A stretch of DNA of 5,783 nucleotides, taken from an uncultured Oscillospiraceae bacterium (lineage in GTDB: Bacteria; Bacillota; Clostridia; Oscillospirales; Acutalibacteraceae). Positions 1 to 5,338 of this stretch are shown here, piece by piece. The notes beneath the pieces are model-generated. The model had not been told where the DNA came from, made no database searches, and was given only the letters and a program-made list of their open reading frames with translations. The position numbers and the translations under genes are program-made. Positions within the stretch are counted from its first letter, which is position 1; each line of letters starts with the position of its first letter. The stretch is from assembly GCA_900543305.1 (NCBI GenBank), contig UQQZ01000117.1:1-5783 (forward strand), read 5' to 3'.

Positions 1-1341
1 GGCGGCCAGCCCCGCAGGGCCGCCAGCTACTACAACCACATCGGTTTCGATGGTTTTCATGATCTTCACCTCAATTTGTTTTGGCTGTTGTGTTTGTTGG
101 ATGGCAGGGGTTTCCTCCCCTTGGGATGCTTTAACAGGCGCCGCGAAAACCCGCTTCCGCTTAACAGGACGGTGAACCATCTCCTCTCCCGGTTCCTGGG
201 CTGCAAGTTTGGCTCCCTTGACCGGTACCGGCGAAGAGGGCAACTTGGGCAACCGGCCGGAAACCCGCTTGATCGCCCCGTTTTCGCATACCTCCATACA
301 CTTTCCACATCGGGTGCAGTCGAACCCGTCAATGACAGAGACAAGGCCTTCTCCCCCCTCGATGCACTGGGCCGGGCAAACTGCCAGACAGGCGCCGCTT
401 CCCTTGCAAAGCTGAGGATCCACATAGAACTGGGTCAGCGCCAGGCAGGCGTTGGCGGCGCACTCCTTCCGGCGCACATGGGCCAGCGTTTCCCCTGCAA
501 ATGCTTCCAGGGCCGAAAGGGCGGGCAGTCCGGTTTCTTCACCCAAGGTACAATTACAGGAAATGGTCATGGCCTGGCCAATCTCCCGGGCCAAATCCAA
601 ATCCGTAGTTTTGGCCCGGCCATTGGAGATATTCTCAAAGATTTCCGCCAGCTGGTACAATCCTTCCCTGCAAAAGGTGCACTTTCCACAGCTCTTTTCC
701 CGCAAAGTCAATATCTGTTTCTTGGCCACGTCCACCGGGCAATCCGAAGGGGTCAACCGGTGAATCACGCCGGAACGGCTGTGAAGCTGGACAAGGGTCA
801 TGTTTTTGAGGGTACCCGCCTCGTAAAAACGGTGATCTGCCAGAATTCCTTTGCACTCTCCTGTCAACTGCCAAACCGGAGTGGCAGGATCCTGCTCAGA
901 AGGGATGTCGTCATCCAAAGCCACCAGCAAACCGGGTTCATTGCCCATGAACCGGTCCGCCAGAGCGGCCAGCTCCTCCAAGGAGAACAGCCGGTCGTTT
1001 TTGTGGAGCGCCTTATTGACCAGGGCAGCCTGAGTCACCGTAAGGGACAAGTCCACGATGCCCGCATCAGCTTCCAGCTCCTGCTGGTTGATCTGGCAAT
1101 TGACCACCAGTTCCGCTCCTTTGGCCCCTGTCAGCAGGGCGGCAATTTTCAAACCCGCAATCACGCCGGCAGGGTTTGCTTGCAGCAGGATATTTTTCAT
1201 GCCCTCGGTATCTGCGTTGTACAGGGCGCCCACCACCCTGCCGGAAACGGGATCCATCCCTCCCAACTGGCGTTCCAGTTCTTCTAGGGTGATGTTGCGC
1301 AGCCGGTTCAGCGCTTCGGTATGATTCTGCAGCAGGCTCAT
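1..1341 (-). CDS. NuoF-like / ferredoxin / FAD-dependent oxidoreductase fusion (3' end outside window)
   Basis: 447 codons are present without a stop; the gene continues past the left edge. Start ATG at 1341 has GGAGGT six bases upstream and overlaps the previous stop as ATGA. Residues about 55-100 resemble the central part of NuoF (NPAGVIAGLKIAA, then an alternating strand region), but the NuoF glycine-rich FMN/NADH loop is not visible. Residues 218-294 match the NuoF N3 [4Fe-4S] domain: CGKCTFC at 218-224 and a later Cys at 262/264. Residues 306-356 form a ferredoxin-like domain, CxxSxxCxxxCP (C312, S315, C318, C322) and CTRCGKCMEVC (342-352). Residues 365-425 are a Pro/Lys/Gln-rich linker. 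From Met428 an FAD Rossmann fold begins (AGGPAG 439-444), in the style of fumarate-reductase-type flavoproteins. Inferred role: receives electrons from the 706-aa partner and passes them to the FAD domain, in the cytoplasm. Substrate unknown because the catalytic part is missing. Confidence 0.85.
   Translation of the reverse strand, partial: MSLLQNHTEALNRLRNITLEELERQLGGMDPVSGRVVGALYNADTEGMKNILLQANPAGVIAGLKIAALLTGAKGAELVVNCQINQQELEADAGIVDLSLTVTQAALVNKALHKNDRLFSLEELAALADRFMGNEPGLLVALDDDIPSEQDPATPVWQLTGECKGILADHRFYEAGTLKNMTLVQLHSRSGVIHRLTPSDCPVDVAKKQILTLREKSCGKCTFCREGLYQLAEIFENISNGRAKTTDLDLAREIGQAMTISCNCTLGEETGLPALSALEAFAGETLAHVRRKECAANACLALTQFYVDPQLCKGSGACLAVCPAQCIEGGEGLVSVIDGFDCTRCGKCMEVCENGAIKRVSGRLPKLPSSPVPVKGAKLAAQEPGEEMVHRPVKRKRVFAAPVKASQGEETPAIQQTQQPKQIEVKIMKTIETDVVVVAGGPAGLAA
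61..75 (-). promoter_or_regulatory. possible internal ribosome binding site at the fusion linker
   Basis: On the minus strand GAGGTGA (66-72) stands five bases before an in-frame ATG (58-60, codon 428 of the fusion gene), exactly where the FAD Rossmann fold begins. The spacing is as good as that of the real starts upstream. It may permit a separate FAD-only product, or may be a relic of two genes that fused. The reading frame upstream is fully open, so the long product is also possible. Confidence 0.4.
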
Positions 1342-3458
1342 TTCCCCACCTCCTTTGCCTCTTCGGTGTAATCGCTCCAAATCCGATGGCCAGTGATCTG
1401 GAACCGCAAGTCACATTGCAGGCAACGGCCAGCTTCCTGGCAGATTTCCCCGTCAGGAATGCCAGCACTTACCTGACAAAAATCGCCGCACCGGTCACCG
1501 GCGCCACGGACGCTTTCATTTTTTCGCTCTTCGTATCCAAATCCCGGGATCTTCCCGATCTGAGGATCCACACTCTCCTCCGGTGCAAGTTTTTCGGAAA
1601 TGTCTCCGTTGCCTCCCAGGGCCAGATCAATCTCACTGGCCGCGGCCCGTCCGGCAGCCACTGCCTCAATGACCGTATGGGTACCGTAAACCGCATCTCC
1701 ACAGGCGTAAATGCCTTCCACGCTGGTCTTCAGGCTGCCCAGCTGCACTGCAATGGAATTGCCCCGGCCCAGTTCCAGGCCGGCTTCCGGAGTGATGTCT
1801 GTGCGCTGGCCTACAGCGAAGATCACCGTATCCGCTTCAATCACATAGGCGGAATTCTCTTCTTTTTCAATGATGGCCCGACGGTTTTCATCAAAGGTAA
1901 AGGACTTTACGCGGCAGAACCGGACCCCCTCCACATGACCGTCTCCCACAATGGCTTCAAAGGTGTGGGCAGGGTGAATCTGAATTTCCTCTTCCTGAGC
2001 TTGCCGGATCTCTTCCTCGTCGGCCAGCATTTTCTCCCGGGCTTCCAAACAGGCCAGATGAATTTCTTCTGCCCCCAGCCGGCGAGCTGTCCGGGCACAG
2101 TCAAAGGCCACGTTACCGCCACCCAGCACGATCACCCGTTTGCCCATTCCGGTAGGAGTGCCCATAGAAGCATTCCGGAGAAACTCGGTATTCACCAAGA
2201 CCCCGGGCAAGTCGTTTCCTTCCATGGGAAGACGCACACCCTTGTGGGTTCCCAACGCCAACAGCACTGCGTCGTAATCCTGGGTAAGGGCCACAAAATC
2301 TTCCACACGGCAATCGGTTTCCACCTTGACTCCCGCGTCATTCAAGTAAGCGGCTTCTTTGGCCACCACTTCCCGAGGCAGGCGATAAGCGGGAATTCCA
2401 TAGGACATCTGGCCTCCCAGGGTGGGATAAGCCTCTTTCAGTACGGTCTCGTGCCCTTGTTTGGCCAGATAATAAGCAGCCGTCATGCCTGCAGGACCGC
2501 CTCCCACTACGCACACCCGTTTTCCGGTAGGGGCCAAGTGTTTGCTGTTCTGTTTCCACAGGGCATTGTCCCCATGTTCCGCTGCATAGCGCTTGATATT
2601 TCGGATGGAAATGGGCTCGTTCACATCTCCACGGCGGCACTTGCTCTCACAGGGATGGGCGCATACCCGGCCCAAACATTCCGGGAAAGGCAACCGCTCG
2701 TGAACTACGGCCACCGCCTCGCTGAACTTGCCTTCCTTCACAAAACGCACGTAGCGGGGCACATCCGTCCGGGCAGGACAAGTGGCCTGGCAGGGAATCA
2801 ACGTATCCTTTTTCTCCACAGGGGTAAACTCTGCCATATCCCGGATCGTACCTGTGGGGCAGACTTCCGCGCAAGCGCCGCAGAAACGGCAATCTGCGTC
2901 CTTCAAAAGCTTGTCGTGCAAAGTGCCCACATAGGTTTCCAGGTCTTTTTTATTGTATTGAAGCACCCCTACGCCTCGCAGGTCATTGCAGGCCCGTACA
3001 CATCGGCCGCACAACACACACCGGTTCATATCGTGAATCAGCAAAGGGTTTTTGTCGTTCTGGGGAAAACCCTTTACCCGGGTATTCATCCGGGTGGCGG
3101 AAACCCCCATGTACTGAATCAAGGTTTGCAGTTCGCACCGGCCATATTTGGGACAGGTGGAGCAATCTTCCGGATGGGCTGCCAACAGCAGTTCCATGGC
3201 CAATTTCCGCAAGGGGGCGATGGCGGGACTGTCAGTAGTCACTTTCATGCCCTCCTTCACTTGCAGCTTGCAGGAGGGATGCACCCCTTCCATTCCCTCT
3301 ACCTCTACAATGCACAGGCGACAGGATCCGATATCGGGCAAATCGGGATGGTGGCACAAATGGGGAATATACATGCCGTTTTGCAGCGCTGCTTCCAGCA
3401 GATTCATTCCTTCCTCCGCCTGGATCCTTTTGCCGTCAATTTCAATGGTGACGCTCAT
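1338..3458 (-). CDS. NuoG-like iron-sulfur head fused to GltD-like NAD(P)H:FAD oxidoreductase (706 aa)
   Basis: Complete gene; ATG at 3458 has AAGGAG seven bases upstream. Domain order: [2Fe-2S] ferredoxin-like fold with C35, C46, C49, C63; NuoG His-Cys motif H95, C99, C102, C108; two [4Fe-4S] motifs, C147/C150/C153/C157 and C190/C193/C196/C200; GltD-type cysteine domain with C223, C227 and C261/C266/C270/C274; FAD-binding GGGPAG at 319-324 followed by LGG and YGIPAYRLP; NAD(P)-binding GGGNVA at 446-451; FAD-closing GDA at 587-589; and a Cys-rich tail ending CLQCD near 679-683. The family oxidises NAD(P)H at FAD, or runs the reverse reaction, and moves electrons along Fe-S clusters. No signal peptide or membrane segment is seen, so it is cytoplasmic. 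Its stop overlaps the next start by four bases, so the two are probably co-translated subunits. It resembles NfnB/GltD and the N-terminus of HydA/NuoG but lacks an H-cluster domain, so it is not a hydrogenase. Confidence 0.93.
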   Translation of the reverse strand: MSVTIEIDGKRIQAEEGMNLLEAALQNGMYIPHLCHHPDLPDIGSCRLCIVEVEGMEGVHPSCKLQVKEGMKVTTDSPAIAPLRKLAMELLLAAHPEDCSTCPKYGRCELQTLIQYMGVSATRMNTRVKGFPQNDKNPLLIHDMNRCVLCGRCVRACNDLRGVGVLQYNKKDLETYVGTLHDKLLKDADCRFCGACAEVCPTGTIRDMAEFTPVEKKDTLIPCQATCPARTDVPRYVRFVKEGKFSEAVAVVHERLPFPECLGRVCAHPCESKCRRGDVNEPISIRNIKRYAAEHGDNALWKQNSKHLAPTGKRVCVVGGGPAGMTAAYYLAKQGHETVLKEAYPTLGGQMSYGIPAYRLPREVVAKEAAYLNDAGVKVETDCRVEDFVALTQDYDAVLLALGTHKGVRLPMEGNDLPGVLVNTEFLRNASMGTPTGMGKRVIVLGGGNVAFDCARTARRLGAEEIHLACLEAREKMLADEEEIRQAQEEEIQIHPAHTFEAIVGDGHVEGVRFCRVKSFTFDENRRAIIEKEENSAYVIEADTVIFAVGQRTDITPEAGLELGRGNSIAVQLGSLKTSVEGIYACGDAVYGTHTVIEAVAAGRAAASEIDLALGGNGDISEKLAPEESVDPQIGKIPGFGYEERKNESVRGAGDRCGDFCQVSAGIPDGEICQEAGRCLQCDLRFQITGHRIWSDYTEEAKEVGK

Positions 3459-3517
3459 AGGCCAACTCCTTTCTCACAGTATCCGTCAATTCCCTTGTGG
3501 GTCTTCTGGGCGCACAT
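3455..3517 (-). CDS. possible 20-aa leader ORF overlapping the 706-aa gene start
   Basis: On the minus strand an ATG at 3517, preceded by GGAGAG, opens a 20-codon frame (MCAQKTHKGIDGYCEKGVGL) whose TGA overlaps the start ATG of the 706-aa gene as ATGA. The same type of overlap links that gene to the next. It may be a translational-coupling peptide, the tail of a decayed gene (its frame continues upstream to the stop of the flavodoxin remnant), or chance. I do not recognise the sequence. Confidence 0.25.
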   Translation of the reverse strand: MCAQKTHKGIDGYCEKGVGL

Positions 3518-3577
3518 GGCTTTTCTCTCCTGCACCAGCTTCCTCTTTTTTGGTCCAGAAAAGAATCCACCCTGGGT

Positions 3578-3785
3578 TTAGGCGATTTTCTCCAGATGCT
3601 TGGCCCGTCCTGCCACCATGGAGCGGTCCTCAAACAGTCCGTTCGCCTGGATGAAAAACTTCTGTTCACCGCCTTCCATCTGCTCCAGGGTACCGCATAC
3701 CCTCAGCGCCCTTTGAGCAGGATCTCACTGTTCCCATTTTGCGCCCGGCAGAGATCCCCATCACCTTAACAGCCATTTTTGACAT
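3578..3785 (-). pseudogene. remnant of a flavodoxin-like NAD(P)H-dependent FMN reductase
   Basis: On the minus strand, ATG at 3785 (or 3776) starts MSKMAVKVMGISAGRKMG, the usual opening of flavodoxin-fold iron-sulfur flavoproteins or FMN reductases (beta strand, then a phosphate loop). After GGA near 3731-3735 the frame must shift by one base to continue as NSEILLK, the family's usual next residues. It must shift again near 3707-3712 to continue as ALRVCGTLEQMEGG and finish GLFEDRSMVAGRAKHLEKIA before TAA at 3578-3580. The remnant covers about 68 codons against roughly 180-280 for the family, so an internal deletion accompanies the frameshifts. It lies in the leader of the electron-transfer operon and would be transcribed with it. 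The family call rests on my reading of the N-terminus; the C-terminal part is less certain. Confidence 0.6.
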
Positions 3786-3845
3786 CTTCAGCCAGAATTG
3801 TTGGGAATTTCGTCTCATTGTCCACTGGTGTTCTTCCCAGAATAT

Positions 3846-3854
3846 TGGTATAAT
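3846..3854 (+). promoter_or_regulatory. extended -10 promoter, probably for the tetR gene
   Basis: TGGTATAAT is a perfect -10 hexamer (TATAAT, 3849-3854) with the TGn extension. No good -35 lies 16-18 bases upstream, which is tolerated by extended -10 promoters. It points toward the TetR-family gene that starts at 3987, giving an untranslated leader of roughly 125 bases. Confidence 0.5.
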
Positions 3855-3872
3855 ACTGTTGTATGGTATTAT
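3850..3872. promoter_or_regulatory. inverted repeat ATAATAC-N9-GTATTAT, candidate TetR operator
   Basis: Two perfect 7-base arms separated by nine bases (3850-3856 and 3866-3872) overlap the -10 of the rightward promoter. On the minus strand a weak promoter, TTGTTA (3875-3880) then 19 bases then TATTAT (3850-3855), also falls across it. TetR regulators commonly bind palindromes of this size between their own gene and a divergent target, so one site could control both the regulator and the electron-transfer operon. The operator role is inferred from position and symmetry. Confidence 0.5.
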
Positions 3873-3986
3873 TTTAACAATCCCCCCTTCCGATGACTAC
3901 CACCAGTTTTTTTGGATTTGACGTTTATCCAACAAAGCGGCCCTTTTTGTCGATTATCTCAGAAAGTTTGTAGAGGTTGTATAGGT

Positions 3987-4595
3987 ATGGTCCCAACAGA
4001 TTTGAGAGTCGTGAAAACCTTACATCAGATTGATCAGGCCCTTCTGACCAATCTGGCGGAAATGCCCTTCGATAAGATTACTGTGGATCAGCTCTGCCAG
4101 ACTGCCATGGTGAACCGTTCCACCTTCTACAAATATTACAAAGGAAAGTTTGACTTGATGGACCAGTATCTTTCCAGGACCCTGGAAGAATTCCGCCGGC
4201 AAATGGATGTAGCTTTTATCAACGCGTCCCCTGAAAACATCCAGAATCTGGTCTATCAGCAAAATTTCGAAAAGGCGCTCCAGTTCATGTACAAACACAA
4301 AAGGGAATATTTGCTTCTTTGGAAGATTCCCCTGGAAAAACCCGTCTTTGGAACCATGGTTCAGGTGATCCACAACAACATTCTGGAAAGCCTCACCGCC
4401 CCTAAGGGTAAGACAGCCAATTTTTCCCAGTATGTGGATCTCTACGCCGGGCTCTTTGCCTCGGATATGATGACCATGGTGCGCTGGTGGTTCTATCACG
4501 ACGGTCAGATCGGCATCCATGAAGTCCGGGATCTCATGAGAAATAACATGAAGCAGGGAATGTTTCGAACCTTCCGGCAGTATCTGGATCAATAA
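3987..4595 (+). CDS. TetR/AcrR-family transcriptional regulator (202 aa)
   Basis: DNA-binding repressor-type protein. Residues from about 7 to 55 form the TetR N-terminal domain: a first helix (IDQALLTNLAEM), then FDKITVDQLCQTAMVNRSTFYKYY, whose helix-turn-helix and STFYxYY signature are typical. The rest is a helical ligand/dimer domain of the short Bacillota type with a Trp-rich patch (RWWFYHDGQ) near residue 170. The frame is open upstream to an ATG at 3912, but the 3987 start gives the usual family length and has AGAGG about ten bases upstream, with AGGT closer. It is divergent from the electron-transfer operon and upstream of the MATE gene, so either could be its target; the palindrome in the divergent promoter favours the former. 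The ligand cannot be told. Confidence 0.9.
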   Translation: MVPTDLRVVKTLHQIDQALLTNLAEMPFDKITVDQLCQTAMVNRSTFYKYYKGKFDLMDQYLSRTLEEFRRQMDVAFINASPENIQNLVYQQNFEKALQFMYKHKREYLLLWKIPLEKPVFGTMVQVIHNNILESLTAPKGKTANFSQYVDLYAGLFASDMMTMVRWWFYHDGQIGIHEVRDLMRNNMKQGMFRTFRQYLDQ

Positions 4596-4602
4596 GAGAA
4601 AC

Positions 4603-4630
4603 AGGCCCTCAATAGGGCCTCTTCTTTTCC
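4603..4630 (+). terminator. intrinsic terminator after tetR
   Basis: AGGCCCT, loop CAAT, AGGGCCT (4603-4620) is a perfect GC-rich 7-bp stem followed by the T-rich run CTTCTTTTCC. It lies eight bases after the TAA of the regulator gene and separates it from the MATE promoter. Confidence 0.85.
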
Positions 4631-4643
4631 CTGTGAAATGTCC

Positions 4644-4672
4644 TTGACAATGACAGGGGGATCTTGTAGTAT
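4644..4672 (+). promoter_or_regulatory. sigma-A-type promoter for the MATE gene
   Basis: Consensus -35 TTGACA (4644-4649), an optimal 17-base spacer and -10 TAGTAT (4667-4672). Transcription would begin near 4679. The direct repeat ATAGAGTC occurs at 4671-4678 and 4681-4688, ten bases apart and covering the start site, so a regulator could also bind here. Confidence 0.8.
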
Positions 4673-4705
4673 AGAGTCAAATAGAGTCTCAATGAGATAG
4701 ACAGT

Positions 4706-4749
4706 GGACTTGAAACTATGGCGTCGCTATAGCCTCAGGTCCTTTTTTT
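4706..4749 (+). terminator. leader terminator (attenuator) before the MATE gene
   Basis: Two stacked stems form one long hairpin: GGACTTGA (4706-4713) with TCAGGTCC (4735-4742), and CTATGGC (4716-4722) with GCTATAG (4726-4732), with loop GTC and an AA/CC internal loop. Each stem has one G-U pair. Seven T bases follow directly (4743-4749). It stands after the promoter and before the ribosome binding site (GGAGGAGG, 4756-4763), so transcription of the efflux gene should stop here unless the hairpin is prevented. The leader before it is only about 27 bases, too short for most riboswitch classes. Confidence 0.75.
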
Positions 4750-4771
4750 GCGAATGGAGGAGGGGGACCCC

Positions 4772-5221
4772 ATGAATCAAAACACCAATCTTTTGGAGGG
4801 GAGCATTTTAGGAAAACTGGCAAAACTGGCTCTCCCCATTATGCTCACTTCGTTTATTCAGATGGCCTACAATTTGGTAGACATGATCTGGATTGGGAAG
4901 CTGGGCAGCGCTGCCGTGGCCTCTGTAGGAGCGGCAGGCATTTTTCTCTGGATTGCTGACAGCTGCTACTCGGTGGCAAAAATGGGCGGACAGATCAAAG
5001 TGGCCCACGCCATCGGGGAAGGGGACTGGGAAAAGGCGAGACGTTTCGCTGCCTCTGCTTTCCGTCTGGGAGGAATCATTGCAGCCCTGTTCATTTTACT
5101 GGTGTTGGTGGGCCATCAGCTGATGATGGCAAATTTGTACGCGGTCCTCGGGGTACTAATTGGGAAGAATACACCACGGATTGTACTTATACCAAAACGT
5201 CAGGCACTTCTGTTACAATAG
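4772..5221 (+). CDS. MATE-family efflux transporter, N-terminal fragment
   Basis: Family members export drugs or other organic cations using a Na+ or H+ gradient and have 12 membrane helices in about 450 residues. Here only the first two to three helices are present: the start (LLEGSILGKLAKLALPIMLTSF), helix 1 running into YNLVDMIWIGKLG, a second helix (AAVASVGAAGIFLWIADSCY), the loop VAHAIGEGDWEKARR, and a third helix ending near LVLVGHQLMM. After about residue 120 the sequence loses membrane character and stops at 5219-5221 after about 30 unrelated residues, because the frame has crossed into foreign DNA. The start at 4772 follows GGAGGAGG by eight bases; the in-frame ATG at 4754 and TTG at 4748 overlap the ribosome binding site or terminator and are less likely. 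The intact gene was probably regulated by the leader hairpin. Confidence 0.85.
   Translation: MNQNTNLLEGSILGKLAKLALPIMLTSFIQMAYNLVDMIWIGKLGSAAVASVGAAGIFLWIADSCYSVAKMGGQIKVAHAIGEGDWEKARRFAASAFRLGGIIAALFILLVLVGHQLMMANLYAVLGVLIGKNTPRIVLIPKRQALLLQ
5129..5160. other. chimeric junction between unrelated genomes
   Basis: Within these bases MATE homology ends and a different reading frame with Bacteroidota-like coding begins. There is no inverted repeat, target duplication, integrase gene or tRNA end here. Base composition, codon use and ribosome-binding style all change across it. The exact base cannot be fixed by eye. Confidence 0.65.
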
Positions 5222-5337
5222 GGATACCGGGAACAGGGGTAACGGTGAGTGAGACTCAGACAGCCACATGGACGGAGTATAACAAAAAGGTGTGCGGATA
5301 TGGAGCCGGAACATGTTTGGCATCGGCCGGATGTTGA
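5152..5337 (+). CDS. C-terminal part of a small Cys-containing Bacteroidota protein (NVEALA-like by context)
   Basis: An open frame without its start (cut by the junction) runs to TGA at 5335-5337. It encodes about 60 residues, rich in Thr, Ser and Gly, with four Cys (DCTYTK, KKVCGYG, GTCLASAGC at the end). In Bacteroidota, short NVEALA-domain peptides with Cys/Gly-rich tails are often encoded just before 6-bladed beta-propeller lipoproteins, and this frame ends one base before such a gene. The defining N-terminal NVEALA motif is not in the window, so the family name rests on context and composition. The upstream limit given is only where the frame looks convincing. Confidence 0.5.
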   Translation, partial: GTNWEEYTTDCTYTKTSGTSVTIGIPGTGVTVSETQTATWTEYNKKVCGYGAGTCLASAGC

Positions 5338-5338
5338 C

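Noticed and set aside
76..1287. A 403-codon plus-strand open frame opposite the fusion gene
   Set aside because: The minus strand is open over the whole stretch and encodes recognisable NuoF and ferredoxin motifs; the plus frame is low-logic sequence.
1469..1560. Possible pair of compensating frameshifts near residues 645-660 of the 706-aa protein, where another frame reads EKMKASVAPVTG
   Set aside because: The chosen frame is open and both flanks match the family; the region is variable, and I cannot show an error without an alignment.
3517..3555. The minus-strand frame reads PKKRK, like a eukaryotic nuclear localisation signal
   Set aside because: Chance basic run in a short, probably non-coding bacterial stretch.
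1386..3581. A 731-codon open frame on the plus strand opposite the 706-aa gene
   Set aside because: Its protein has no domain logic and is a mirror of the GC-biased codon use of the minus-strand gene, which carries many exact Fe-S and flavin motifs.
3912..3986. Upstream ATG giving a 227-aa regulator
   Set aside because: The extra 25 residues are not typical of the family, and 3987 gives a normal N-terminus.
4020..4592. A 190-codon minus-strand frame opposite tetR
   Set aside because: The plus frame has a clear TetR helix-turn-helix; the antisense frame shows no known motif.
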